Shown here piece after piece: positions 42,818-51,739 of a stretch of 64,000 nt of DNA. The stretch is from assembly GCA_041397525.1 (NCBI GenBank), contig JAWKWL010000003.1, forward strand, positions 248,001 to 312,000. The letters are read 5' to 3'. The translations under genes and the position numbers were made by a program. The stretch comes from BOKV01 sp041397525 (GTDB lineage Bacteria; Pseudomonadota; Alphaproteobacteria; Rhizobiales; Rhizobiaceae). Position 1 is the first letter of the stretch; each line of letters starts with the position of its first letter. A model generated the notes under the pieces. It had not been told where the DNA came from. It made no database searches and worked only from the letters and a program-made list of their open reading frames with translations.

Positions 42818-43552
42818 TCAAACTATCGAATATTGTTGCAGGAACTCGTAGTCGGCGCGCGTCTCGTCCGCGATGCGCTGAAGATGGCCGGGAAGTTCGG
42901 GCGTGCCTGTTTCAGGCGGCGCAAAGCCGGTGGATTTCCAGATCGCGTCATACCAGTGGCTGCCCCATATCCCGTCTTCGGGCGCAGGCCCGGCTTTCCA
43001 GGAAAGCATGGCCGGATCAAACCCAATGCCAACATTTTTGCAAAGGGCAGCAAGTGCCGTTTCCGGATCGGCACGAATGGCCGTGGAATCAATCACCGGC
43101 GGCGCGCTGCCGAGTCGCTGCGCCGCGCGCTCGAACAGCACGCGCTGCATTCTGAGCCCGATATCCTCCGCCCGCACATCCTCATGTTTCTTGACATAAC
43201 TTGCCAGGACCCGTTCCGGCGCACGAATGAGGAACGCGTTGGTGACGTTGTCGATCCAGGAAAGGTCAAATCCGTCGACCATGTGGTGCGTCATGTGCTT
43301 CTGGTAGAATACCGAAACAGGCGGCTCCGGCGCTTTCAGGCATGCTGCGGCCACTTCCCCTGCATCACTGATGCCATCGGCTATGACCTCCTCGCGCATC
43401 GGATGGTCAAGCCCGGTAGCCCTTAGATAAGCGGCATAGAAGGGTTCGTCCCAGACCTGTGCATCGGCCCGCTGCGCAAAGCTGCGCATCATCGCTGTGG
43501 AAAGGTTCCTCGGCCCCGACCACATTGCCAGATTGACTGTCTCGCGCACCAT
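42818..43552 (-). CDS. Sulfotransferase-like P-loop protein
   Basis: A 244-residue cytosolic protein. NLAMWSGPRNLSTAMMRSFA near the N-terminus resembles the 5'-phosphosulfate-binding loop of sulfotransferases (G-x-PR-S-x-T/S). KHMTHHMVDGFDLSWIDN and FLIRAPERVLASYVKKHED match the central part, where the 3'-phosphate-binding Arg/Ser would lie. Homologues are often mislabelled as branched-chain aminotransferase. ATG 43552 follows GGGGAG by 4 nt; ATG 43576 is possible. It is divergent from preT; no sulfated product is suggested by neighbours. Function uncertain. Confidence 0.75.
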   Translation of the reverse strand: MVRETVNLAMWSGPRNLSTAMMRSFAQRADAQVWDEPFYAAYLRATGLDHPMREEVIADGISDAGEVAAACLKAPEPPVSVFYQKHMTHHMVDGFDLSWIDNVTNAFLIRAPERVLASYVKKHEDVRAEDIGLRMQRVLFERAAQRLGSAPPVIDSTAIRADPETALAALCKNVGIGFDPAMLSWKAGPAPEDGIWGSHWYDAIWKSTGFAPPETGTPELPGHLQRIADETRADYEFLQQYSIV

Positions 43553-43642
43553 TTTCTCCCCGTCACGCATGTTCAAAACAGAATTTTGCTACGCTTGACT
43601 GTGTTCGGCAAGTCGCTTGCCACGATAGCCACCGCAAAAAAT

Positions 43643-43658
43643 TTTACCAATTGATAAA
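43643..43658. promoter_or_regulatory. RutR-box-like operator before preT
   Basis: TTTACCAATTGATAAA is a near-palindrome close to the published RutR consensus TTGACCA-NN-TGGTCAA and to the site at 51740-51755. It lies 76 bp before the preT start in a locally AT-rich stretch, where a repressor of the pyrimidine operon would be expected. Confidence 0.62.
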
Positions 43659-43733
43659 TTTATTTTCTTGCGTTACCGTTTTGATACCGGCTCCTTGCGG
43701 GGCTGGCTGGTGTTTGGATGGAGGGAGCCAGGC

Positions 43734-45077
43734 ATGGCGAAAGGCCAGTTGAAAGAAGGCATAGAAGCCTCGCGGCTTGATGCTCAGCAATATCGCGACA
43801 ACTTCGCGGACCTGCATCCGCCGCTCGATCGCCATGAGGCACTGGTTGCAGCCGACCGCTGTTATTTCTGTCATGATGCGCCGTGCATGACTGCCTGTCC
43901 CACCGCAATTGACATCCCCATGTTCATCCGCCAGATCGCCACGGGAAATCCGCTTGGCGCCGCAAAAACGATTTTCGACCAGAATATTCTCGGCGGCATG
44001 TGCGCCCGTGTCTGTCCGACCGAAACCCTTTGTGAACAGGCCTGTGTCCGAGAAACCGCTGAAGGCAAGCCCGTCAACATAGGCTTGTTGCAACGCCATG
44101 CCACGGATGTGGCCATGGGTCAGGGCAAACAGTTCTACGAGCGTGCAACACCGACTGGCAAGCGTGTCGCGGTGATTGGTGCCGGCCCCGCTGGCCTTGC
44201 CTGCGCGCACCGCCTTGCCATGCATGGCCACGACGTCGAGATTTTCGAAGCGAAAAAGAAACCCGGTGGCCTCAATGAATATGGCATTGCCGCCTACAAG
44301 TCCGTCGATGATTTTGCCCAGGCGGAAGTTGATTACGTGACTGCCATTGGCGGGATCACCATCCACAAGGGCAAGTCGCTTGGCAGGAACTTCACGCTGG
44401 ATGATCTGCGCGGCAAGTTTGATGCTGTTTTCCTCGGCATGGGTCTTGGCGGTGTCAATGCGCTGGGTGCCAAGGGTGAGAAGACAGAAGGCGTGGCCGA
44501 TGCCATCGAGTTCATTGCTGGACTGAGACAGGCGAAAAACCTGGCGAAGGTGCCAGTGGGGCGTCGCGTCGTTGTCATTGGTGGCGGCATGACCGCAATC
44601 GATTGCGCCGTGCAGGCAAAATTGCTGGGCGCTGAGGAAGTGACCATCTGCTACCGCCGTGGCAAGGACGCCATGAAGGCATCGGAATTCGAACAGGATC
44701 TGGCGGCATCCAAAGGCGTGAGCATCCGTCACTGGCTGCAGCCTGTTTCGATAGTCGCCAAGTCGGGAAAGGTCACCGGCGTCAAGCTTGAATACACAGA
44801 GCTGAAGAAGGGCAGGCTTTCCGGCACGGGCGAGATGGTGACCATTGCGGCTGACCAGGTTTTCAAGGCCATCGGCCAAACCTTGTTGTCGGACGAGTTG
44901 GGCAAGGCGTCGCTGAAACTGGACAAGGGCAAGGTCAAGGTAGATGCGGAAGGTCGCACATCGCTGAAAAATGTCTGGGCGGGTGGTGATTGCGCCACAG
45001 GTGGTGATGACCTCACGGTTTCTGCCGTTGCCATGGGCCGCGATGCAGCCGAATCGATCCACAGGGCATTGGCCTGA
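43734..45077 (+). CDS. preT: NAD-dependent dihydropyrimidine dehydrogenase subunit PreT
   Basis: A 447-residue cytosolic flavoprotein that, with PreA, reduces uracil and thymine to dihydropyrimidines. The N-terminal Fe-S domain has CYFCHDAPCMTACP and CARVCPTETLCEQAC. The NAD(P)H/FAD part follows with VAVIGAGPAGLACAHRLA (about 144-161), a second dinucleotide motif VVVIGGGMTAIDCA, and the terminal WAGGDCATGGDDLTVSAVA that binds FAD. The layout is that of glutamate synthase small subunits, but the partner gene PreA just downstream settles the role. GGAGGGAG lies before ATG 43734. DUF3052 follows after 4 bp. Confidence 0.95.
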   Translation: MAKGQLKEGIEASRLDAQQYRDNFADLHPPLDRHEALVAADRCYFCHDAPCMTACPTAIDIPMFIRQIATGNPLGAAKTIFDQNILGGMCARVCPTETLCEQACVRETAEGKPVNIGLLQRHATDVAMGQGKQFYERATPTGKRVAVIGAGPAGLACAHRLAMHGHDVEIFEAKKKPGGLNEYGIAAYKSVDDFAQAEVDYVTAIGGITIHKGKSLGRNFTLDDLRGKFDAVFLGMGLGGVNALGAKGEKTEGVADAIEFIAGLRQAKNLAKVPVGRRVVVIGGGMTAIDCAVQAKLLGAEEVTICYRRGKDAMKASEFEQDLAASKGVSIRHWLQPVSIVAKSGKVTGVKLEYTELKKGRLSGTGEMVTIAADQVFKAIGQTLLSDELGKASLKLDKGKVKVDAEGRTSLKNVWAGGDCATGGDDLTVSAVAMGRDAAESIHRALA

Positions 45078-45081
45078 GGCA

Positions 45082-45510
45082 ATGGCAGGATACTCCGCCT
45101 CCCCACTTGCAAGGAAACTGGGCTATGGCGATCCTGGCCTGGTCTGGTGCGAGGGCATGCCGGATCCGGTAAGAACCGAAATTGAGCAGCAGGTGAAGCC
45201 GGTATGGTCATCACGGCCTGATGCCGGCGTTGGTGCCGCACATTTGTTTGTCACCGGACGCAAACAGCTGACGGACTATCTCAACTTGGCGCGCCGGGAA
45301 CTCCGAGATGATGCGGTGGTCTGGATTTCCTGGCCCAAGAAGGCATCGGGAATACCAAGTGAAGTGACAGAAGACACGGTCAGGGAATTGGCTTTGCCGA
45401 TGGGATTTGTTGATATCAAGGTTTGCGCGATTGATGAAACCTGGTCCGGTCTGAAACTTGTGGTCCGCAAGGAATTGCGAATATCCAGCAGGGAGAGCCA
45501 TCATGGCTGA
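45082..45510 (+). CDS. DUF3052 family protein
   Basis: A 142-residue soluble protein of unknown function. The start MAGYSASPLARKLGYGD, the middle LFVTGRKQLTDYLNLARREL and WISWPKKASGIPSEVTED are the DUF3052 pattern, with a C-terminal LPMGFVDIKVCAIDETWSGLK. It starts 4 bp after the preT stop and its end overlaps the preA start by 8 bp, so it is translated with both subunits of the dehydrogenase. That coupling suggests a role with, or regulation alongside, PreT/PreA, but nothing in the sequence shows a catalytic site. Confidence 0.88.
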   Translation: MAGYSASPLARKLGYGDPGLVWCEGMPDPVRTEIEQQVKPVWSSRPDAGVGAAHLFVTGRKQLTDYLNLARRELRDDAVVWISWPKKASGIPSEVTEDTVRELALPMGFVDIKVCAIDETWSGLKLVVRKELRISSRESHHG

Positions 45511-46816
45511 CATCAGAAACAATTTTGTTGGCATCAAGTCACCCAATCCGTTCTGGCTGGCATCCGCTCCGCCGACCGACAAGGCCTACAATGTCGAACG
45601 CGCCTTCAAAGCCGGATGGGGTGGCGTCGTTTGGAAGACGCTTGGTGAGGAAGGACCGCCAATCGTCAATGTCAACGGCCCGCGCTATGGCGCGATCTGG
45701 GGTGCCGACAGGCGCCTGCTCGGTCTCAACAACATCGAACTGATCACGGACCGCGACCTGCAGACCAATCTGCGCGAGATCAAGCAGGTCAAGCAGAACT
45801 GGCCGGATCGTGCGATGATCGTGTCGATCATGGTCCCATGCGAGGAAGCATCCTGGAAAGCAATCCTGCCGCTGGTCGAGGAAACCGGTGCAGATGGCAT
45901 CGAACTCAATTTCGGCTGCCCGCATGGCATGTCCGAGCGTGGAATGGGCGCTGCCGTAGGCCAGGTTCCCGAATATATCGAAATGGTAGCCCGCTGGTGC
46001 AAGGCGAACACCCGCATGCCGGTCATCGTCAAGTTGACCCCCAACATCACCGACATCCGCTATCCCGCACGCGCGGCCAAGGCCGGTGGTGCGGATGCGG
46101 TTTCGCTCATTAACACCATTTCCTCGATCACTTCGGTCAATCTCGACACTTTCTCGCCTGAGCCATCGATCGATGGCAAGGGCAGCCATGGCGGCTATTG
46201 CGGCCCTGCCGTCAAGCCGATTGCGCTCAACATGGTCGCCGAAATTGCACGTGATCCCCAAACCCGCGGCCTGCCGATCTCCGGTATTGGCGGTGTTACG
46301 ACCTGGCGTGATGCGGCGGAATTCATGAGCCTTGGTGCTGGCAATGTGCAGGTGTGCACCGCTGCAATGACCTATGGCTTCAAGATTGTCGAGGAGATGA
46401 TCGAGGGCCTCAGGAACTGGATGGACGAGAAGGGTCACACCTCGCTTGCCGACTTCCAGGGCAGGGCGGTTGGCAATGTCACTGACTGGCAGTTCCTGAA
46501 CCTCAATTACGTAACCAAGGCGCATATCAACCAGGACCTGTGCATTTCCTGCGGACGTTGTCACATCGCCTGCGAAGACACCTCGCATCAGGCCATAACG
46601 TCAGTGCTGGATGGCAAGCGCCATTTCGAAGTGATCGAGGAGGAATGTGTCGGTTGCAATCTTTGCGTCAATGTCTGCCCGGTCGATGGCTGCATCACCA
46701 TGGAGCCGCTGGCAGCCGGTTCCCTCGACAAGCGAACCGGCAAGAAGGTCCAGAAGAAGTATGCCAACTGGACCGAGCACCCCAATAACCCGTCGGCAAA
46801 GGCGGCAGCGGAGTAA
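45503..46816 (+). CDS. preA: NAD-dependent dihydropyrimidine dehydrogenase subunit PreA
   Basis: A 437-residue catalytic subunit. An FMN barrel of the dihydroorotate dehydrogenase kind (1-330) has PFWLASAPPTDKAYNVERAF, and ELNFGCPHGMSERGMG carries the active-site cysteine that protonates the pyrimidine. The C-terminal ferredoxin domain has two 4Fe-4S motifs, CISCGRCHIAC and CVGCNLCVNVCP. It corresponds to the C-terminal half of mammalian DPD. AGGGAG precedes ATG 45503, which lies within the DUF3052 gene. Confidence 0.96.
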   Translation: MADIRNNFVGIKSPNPFWLASAPPTDKAYNVERAFKAGWGGVVWKTLGEEGPPIVNVNGPRYGAIWGADRRLLGLNNIELITDRDLQTNLREIKQVKQNWPDRAMIVSIMVPCEEASWKAILPLVEETGADGIELNFGCPHGMSERGMGAAVGQVPEYIEMVARWCKANTRMPVIVKLTPNITDIRYPARAAKAGGADAVSLINTISSITSVNLDTFSPEPSIDGKGSHGGYCGPAVKPIALNMVAEIARDPQTRGLPISGIGGVTTWRDAAEFMSLGAGNVQVCTAAMTYGFKIVEEMIEGLRNWMDEKGHTSLADFQGRAVGNVTDWQFLNLNYVTKAHINQDLCISCGRCHIACEDTSHQAITSVLDGKRHFEVIEEECVGCNLCVNVCPVDGCITMEPLAAGSLDKRTGKKVQKKYANWTEHPNNPSAKAAAE

Positions 46817-46824
46817 ACGGAATC

Positions 46825-46890
46825 TGTTCCACAACCCTCCCGGGTGGAACATGGCAACGGGGCTGACGATATCTGCGTTGGCCCCGTTGC
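46825..46890. repeat. Two successive inverted repeats after preA
   Basis: TGTTCCAC/GTGGAACA (46825-46832 and 46844-46851, 11-nt loop) is followed by GCAACGGGGC/GCCCCGTTGC (46854-46863 and 46881-46890, 17-nt loop). Neither is followed by a T tract. They may end or protect the preT-preA mRNA. Confidence 0.55.
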
Positions 46891-46932
46891 TCCTCACTTG
46901 ATCCATACCAATCGTTGCCAGGATCCGGTAAT

Positions 46933-47856
46933 TTGACGCCTAACAGTTCTTTGCACGCCACTTCGCACGCCATCGGCAGGGAAAAGCTTCTGGGCCATCT
47001 TGCCATGTTGCTATTTGCAGCCCTAATTGCCGGCTCGTTTTCGCTCGGTCACAAGGCTGCCCCTTTCATTGGCGCATCGGCACTGAACGCGATACGTTTT
47101 GCAGTCGCCACAAGTGTAATGGCGGCTTTGTTGTTTTTCCTTCGAAAGGATGATGTCAGGCTGCCCGGAGCGCCATGGCGCTTTGCGGTGCTGGGTGGGC
47201 TGATGGCGTTCTATTTCGTCCTGATGTTTGTCGCCCTCAAGATCACCGATCCGGTCTCGACCGGGGCAGTATTCACACTGATCCCGCTGATGAGCGCCGG
47301 CTTCGGCTGGCTGTTCCTGCGCCAACAAACGCGGCCGAGCGTTCTCCTGGCATTGCTGGTGGGTGGAGCCGGAGCTGTCTGGGTGATCTTTCGAGGCGAT
47401 GTGCGGGCAATCCTGTCATTCGACATCGGACAGGGGGAGGCCATCTTCTTTTTCGGCTGCATGGCGCATGCTGCCTATGCGCCACTGGTAAGGCTGCTCA
47501 ATCGCGGTGAATCTGTGTTGCGTTTCACGGTGTTCACACTGGCAGCCAGTACGGTCTGGATTGCGCTTGCCGGTGCGGGGGAACTGGCTGTCACGAATTT
47601 TTCGATACTTCCCGCGGTAGTATGGATCGCAGTTCTTTACCTGGCGCTGTTCACGACAGCTGGTACCTTCTTCCTGCTGCAATTCGCTTCGCTTCGCCTG
47701 CCTGCATCGAAGGTGCTGGCTTTTGGCTACCTCACCCCAAGTTTTGTCATACTGCTCGAAGGCCTGTCCGGGCACGGCTGGGTTTCGCCAACTGTCGGAC
47801 TTGGAGCACTGGTTACAACCGCAGCCTTGTTCGTCATGGCTTTGGCACCGGATTGA
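46933..47856 (+). CDS. DMT superfamily transporter (EamA family)
   Basis: About 307 residues with ten hydrophobic helices in two five-helix repeats. ALNAIRFAVATSVMAALLFF and VLMFVALKITDPVSTGAVFT are in the first repeat; YLALFTTAGTFFLLQFASLR and VLAFGYLTPSFVILLEGL in the second. EamA transporters export amino acids and other metabolites. There is no ATG at the right place: TTG 46933 (AGGA about 10 nt upstream) or TTG 46915 is likely. Located just after preA, it might export beta-alanine or a pyrimidine breakdown product, but this rests on position only. Confidence 0.85.
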   Translation: MTPNSSLHATSHAIGREKLLGHLAMLLFAALIAGSFSLGHKAAPFIGASALNAIRFAVATSVMAALLFFLRKDDVRLPGAPWRFAVLGGLMAFYFVLMFVALKITDPVSTGAVFTLIPLMSAGFGWLFLRQQTRPSVLLALLVGGAGAVWVIFRGDVRAILSFDIGQGEAIFFFGCMAHAAYAPLVRLLNRGESVLRFTVFTLAASTVWIALAGAGELAVTNFSILPAVVWIAVLYLALFTTAGTFFLLQFASLRLPASKVLAFGYLTPSFVILLEGLSGHGWVSPTVGLGALVTTAALFVMALAPD

Positions 47857-48001
47857 GGAACTGAGGAGATGAAAGGATTTTCAACAAGTCGCTTTGCCTT
47901 GTTGAAAAAATGTCATTTAATCAGTCTATCAGCCGGTGGAGCTGGCCCTGATCGCTGGTTGCCTTTCACGACTGCCGACTTTTCAACAGGAGAACTATCC
48001 A

Positions 48002-49507
48002 ATGCGTTTATTGAACATGATGAGGACAGCGGGCGCAGCAGCAGTGCTGAGCATGGCGTTATCTGCGACAGCACTTGCCGAAAGCGTCAAGGTCACATTC
48101 GTCCTGACCAACGACACCTATGAAATGAATGAGGAGAAAGGCCGTGGCGGCTTCCCGCGCCTTGCTGCTGTCATCAAGCAGGAACGTGCGGCCAATGCCA
48201 ATACGCTGTTCGTCCATGCTGGTGACCTGCTTTCCCCCTCGCTGTTTTCCGGTTTTGACCAGGGCGAACACATGATTGTTCTGACCAACATGGTCGGCAT
48301 TGACGTCATGGCTCCGGGCAACCACGAATTCGACTTCGGCAAGGATGTCGCCATGAAGCGGCTTTCGGAATCGAAATATCCCTGGTTGGCTGCGAACATG
48401 ACCCAGGCGGACGGCTCGCCGGTTCCAGGCATCAGCGCCACCATGATGAAGGAATATGGCGGCGTGAAGGTTGGTATCATCGGCCTTGCCGAGGAAACCA
48501 CGGACGTCCTTTCCAACCCCGGCGACCTGAAGTTCACTTCCGCTATCGATGCGGCTGCCGCCAAGGCGAAGGAACTGAAGGAGGCGGGTGCCGACTTTGT
48601 TGTGGCGATCAACCACAACATCCGCGAAATCGGTCAGAAGCTGGTGGATGGCGCGGTTGTCGACCTCACGCTCAACGGTCACAACCACGACCTCTGGCTG
48701 TTCTACAATGGCCGCTCTGCTGCCATCGAATCCGGCTCTGACGCACATTATGTGACGTCGGTTGATGTGACATTCGATGTCTCCGAGAAGGATGGCAAGC
48801 GCTCGGTCAAATGGGCACCGAATTTCCGCATCACAGACACGGGATCCGTAACTCCTGACGAGGAAGTCGGCGCCAAGGTTGCTTCCTACGAAAAGGAACT
48901 CGATACCGAACTCGGTGTTGAACTGGGCTCGACCAGCGTTTCACTTGACAGCCGCAAGGCCTCGGTCCGCGGCCAGGAAACCATGATGGGCAACCTCGTT
49001 GCTGATGGCATGAAAAAGGCGGTCGGCGCCGATATTGCAATCACCAACGGCGGCGGTATCCGTGGCGACAAGGTATATGACGCTGGTGCCAAGCTGACCC
49101 GCAAGGACATCCTCACCGAACTGCCATTCGGCAACAAGACACTGATGATCGCCCTTTCCGGCGAGCAGGTGAAGGAAGCACTGGAAAATGGCGTCAGCCA
49201 GATCGAGAAGGGTGCAGGTCGCTTCCCGCAGGTTTCCGGTCTGACGTTTACCGTCGACACTTCGAAGGCTCCCGGTGAGCGCGTGTCCGATGTGATGGTC
49301 AATGGTGCGGCTCTTGACGCGGCTGCAACCTACAAGGTCGCCACCAATGACTACATGGCACGTGGTGGTGACGGCTATTCCGTGTTCAAGGGCGGCAAGC
49401 TCCTGGTCAATGCCGAATCGGCCAAGCTGATGGCCAATGACGTCATGGCTTATATCCGTGAATTGGGTGAGGTAAAAGGTTCTGATCCCCGCATCACCAT
49501 CAAGTAA
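48002..49507 (+). CDS. Periplasmic metallophosphatase / 5'-nucleotidase family protein
   Basis: A 501-residue exported protein with a signal peptide (1-26, ending ATALA). The metallophosphatase domain has APGNHEFDFG (His and Asn metal ligands) and NGHNHD. At the first metal site, where most 5'-nucleotidases have D-x-H, it reads LTNDTYEM (Asp38, Tyr40), so one histidine ligand is replaced. The C-terminal nucleotide-binding domain has ITNGGGIRGD and YMARGGDGYSVF. CAGGAG lies 9 nt before ATG 48002. It may release nucleosides from extracellular nucleotides and so feed the neighbouring pyrimidine pathway. Confidence 0.92.
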   Translation: MRLLNMMRTAGAAAVLSMALSATALAESVKVTFVLTNDTYEMNEEKGRGGFPRLAAVIKQERAANANTLFVHAGDLLSPSLFSGFDQGEHMIVLTNMVGIDVMAPGNHEFDFGKDVAMKRLSESKYPWLAANMTQADGSPVPGISATMMKEYGGVKVGIIGLAEETTDVLSNPGDLKFTSAIDAAAAKAKELKEAGADFVVAINHNIREIGQKLVDGAVVDLTLNGHNHDLWLFYNGRSAAIESGSDAHYVTSVDVTFDVSEKDGKRSVKWAPNFRITDTGSVTPDEEVGAKVASYEKELDTELGVELGSTSVSLDSRKASVRGQETMMGNLVADGMKKAVGADIAITNGGGIRGDKVYDAGAKLTRKDILTELPFGNKTLMIALSGEQVKEALENGVSQIEKGAGRFPQVSGLTFTVDTSKAPGERVSDVMVNGAALDAAATYKVATNDYMARGGDGYSVFKGGKLLVNAESAKLMANDVMAYIRELGEVKGSDPRITIK

Positions 49508-49529
49508 GGTCTGACGACCACGCGAACAC

Positions 49530-49560
49530 AAGGGCGGCATCACACGGTGCCGCCCTTTTT
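49530..49560 (+). terminator. Terminator after the 5'-nucleotidase gene
   Basis: A 10-bp stem AAGGGCGGCA/TGCCGCCCTT with an 8-nt loop and a final run of T (five Ts counting those in the stem), 23 bp after the stop. On the other strand the stem is preceded by A residues, so it can also serve the convergent MFS gene, which ends at 49560. Confidence 0.9.
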
Positions 49561-51017
49561 CATTTCTGCCTGTCCAAGGGGGCCGGCAGGCGGAACGAAA
49601 CAAACCGCCATGTCGCCCATACGCCAATGCCGGCAGGCAACAGGCTGAGCAGGAATATCGCGTGTGATGCGCTCGCCATTGCTTCACGCGAAACCAGCGA
49701 ACCCTGATCACCACCTTCGCCAAAACCATGCGCATTGGCGATGATACCGGCACAGGCGGCCCCGATTGCATAACCGAAACGCTGCAGGGTGGGAATTGCG
49801 CTTGCCACCCGTTCTCCCTCACCTTGCGGTGCGAGCAGGTTGGCGCGACGGATCATGAAGGCCCATGCCGCACCGAAACCTGCGCCTTGAACCAGGGAAC
49901 ATGCCGCGACCAGCAGCACGGGACCTTCCACCATGGCATAAGCGAGGATGGCGAGGCTCACCAGCACCGCGCCGAAACCCGCCAGTATGGCAAAGGGCTG
50001 ACGCCGGGGCGCAATTCCTGCAACAAGCACTGCCGTCACCGACCAGCCGATCGACTCCAGCATCAGGATGATGCCGACAGCTGTGGCAGACAGGCCATGC
50101 AGGCGGGTCAGGATCAGTGGACCATAGGTAATGAGACCCATCGTGCAGATTGCCATGAACAGCACAAGGATGATGACCGCGCCCTGCGGCTGGCGATAGT
50201 CAAAGGCACGGCTTGGCAGGAGCCGGTTGCGGCCACTTGCGCTGTCCAGCATCAGGAAGACTGCCAGTGCCGCAAACCCGCTTGCAGCCAGGATCAGCTG
50301 TAGCATGGGGGCTGCCACCGTTCCGGAGGCTGCCACCAGCACCACACCAGCCGCAAGAACCAATATCCGAACAATCAGCAATGGCGAGCTCCGCCCAACC
50401 GCATCGCTGCTCGGCGAAGCGGGTGCCTCATTCTTCATTCGCACCATTACAACCAGGGCAAAAAGGATGGCTTGCCCCGCAAAGAGGTAGAACGCTCCGC
50501 GCCAAATTCCATTGTCGGCAAATGCCGCACCGATCATCGGACCGGAAAATGCCGACACCCCCCATACGATGGACATCAGCGCATAGACACGGGCAGTCAG
50601 ATGTTCGGGAATGAGACGGTAGACACCGACGAATGAGAGGGCGATCATGGCTCCGCCACCGAGCCCCTGGATCAACCTTCCCGCCAGCATGACCGTCATG
50701 TCCGGCGCCAGGCCACTGACGAGGCAGCCGCCAAAATAGGCAAGTGCCGCACCAGCCATTGAAAACCGGACGCCAAACCGCAGGACAATGATCGCGCTGG
50801 CGGCTCCGGACACAATCGAGCCGACTTCATAAAGTGCTATCAGCCACGCAACATAGAGTTCGCCCCCGATCGAGGCGATCATTGCGGGCGTGATCGTCGA
50901 TACCATCAACTCGTCTGCCGCATGTAGCCAAACGCCGAACGAGAGCAGAAGTATCCTGCCTGTCAGGCCGGAGCTGAAGAGTTCAGACCAGCTTGCCGCT
51001 TTCGCATCCGTTTCCAT
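49560..51017 (-). CDS. MFS transporter
   Basis: A 485-residue inner-membrane protein with about fourteen hydrophobic helices, in the size range of the DHA2 drug-exporter group. LMVSTITPAMIASIGGELYVAWLI and LAGRLIQGLGGGAMIALSFVGVYRLIPEHL match conserved helix and loop motifs of that group. The ATG at 51017 comes right after the stop of the RutR-like regulator (1-nt gap), so it is in that regulator's operon. It may carry a pyrimidine or a breakdown product; export of a drug-like compound is the alternative. Confidence 0.9.
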   Translation of the reverse strand: METDAKAASWSELFSSGLTGRILLLSFGVWLHAADELMVSTITPAMIASIGGELYVAWLIALYEVGSIVSGAASAIIVLRFGVRFSMAGAALAYFGGCLVSGLAPDMTVMLAGRLIQGLGGGAMIALSFVGVYRLIPEHLTARVYALMSIVWGVSAFSGPMIGAAFADNGIWRGAFYLFAGQAILFALVVMVRMKNEAPASPSSDAVGRSSPLLIVRILVLAAGVVLVAASGTVAAPMLQLILAASGFAALAVFLMLDSASGRNRLLPSRAFDYRQPQGAVIILVLFMAICTMGLITYGPLILTRLHGLSATAVGIILMLESIGWSVTAVLVAGIAPRRQPFAILAGFGAVLVSLAILAYAMVEGPVLLVAACSLVQGAGFGAAWAFMIRRANLLAPQGEGERVASAIPTLQRFGYAIGAACAGIIANAHGFGEGGDQGSLVSREAMASASHAIFLLSLLPAGIGVWATWRFVSFRLPAPLDRQK

Positions 51018-51018
51018 T

Positions 51019-51663
51019 TCAATTTTTTCCCGGCGCTTTGAGACCATCGACAAATAGCTGGTCGAGAAACCGCGCGGCATCCTCGAATCGGCCATCCCCG
51101 GACATGTCTTCGCCTAGCACGGCGCGAACCTGCACATCGAAATCGGCATAATGCTGTGTTGTTGCCCAGATCGAGAAAATGAGGTGATAGGGATCGCATT
51201 TAGCCATCTTGCCCTGGCGGCCCCATTCACGGATCACCTTGGCCTTTTCATCGACGAGTTCCCGCAATTCGCCCTTCAGTACATCCTCGACACGCGGGGC
51301 TCCCTGCAAGATCTCATTGGCGAACAACCGGCTTTCGCGCGGAAAGTCCCGCGCCATCTCCAGCTTGCGGCGGATATAGTTTCGGATTTCCTGCAAGGGA
51401 TTGCCATCCGGATCCATTTCCCGCAATGGATCGAGCCAATTATCCAGCAACTGCTCGATTAAAAGCCGGTGGATCGCATCCTTGGTGCGGAAATAGTAAA
51501 GCAGGTTCGGCTTTGACATGCCGGCGGCGTCGGCTATCTGGTCAATGGTCGCCCCGCGAAAACCATGCATTGAAAATACCTCGAGCGCCGCCTCAAGGAT
51601 GCGCTCCTCGTTTTCCTGCTGGATACGGGTCTTGCGCCGTGTCTTCGCTGCCCTTGCCTTCAC
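51019..51663 (-). CDS. rutR: TetR family regulator, RutR-like
   Basis: A 214-residue DNA-binding protein. The helix-turn-helix is near residues 20-65: ILEAALEVFSMHGFRGATID then ADAAGMSKPNLLYYFRTKDAI. The C-terminal part (FPRESRLFANEILQGAP, YHLIFSIWATTQHYADF) matches the YcdC/RutR ligand domain. RutR binds uracil or thymine and controls pyrimidine breakdown and synthesis genes. GTG 51663 is the likely start, six nt after AGGAGG. It is divergent from the transaminase operon; a RutR-like palindrome lies between them. Confidence 0.88.
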   Translation of the reverse strand: MKARAAKTRRKTRIQQENEERILEAALEVFSMHGFRGATIDQIADAAGMSKPNLLYYFRTKDAIHRLLIEQLLDNWLDPLREMDPDGNPLQEIRNYIRRKLEMARDFPRESRLFANEILQGAPRVEDVLKGELRELVDEKAKVIREWGRQGKMAKCDPYHLIFSIWATTQHYADFDVQVRAVLGEDMSGDGRFEDAARFLDQLFVDGLKAPGKN

Positions 51664-51739
51664 GACTTCCCTCCTCACCCGAATTTCCGGGGGAATTCCG
51701 GCAAGATTCAGCTTGTGCCGCACTGGCGAAACTGCAATC

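Noticed and set aside
46910..46932. A third RutR-like half site (TACCAATCG) before the DMT transporter gene
   Set aside because: Only one half site matches; the other half (TTGCCA) does not form the palindrome.
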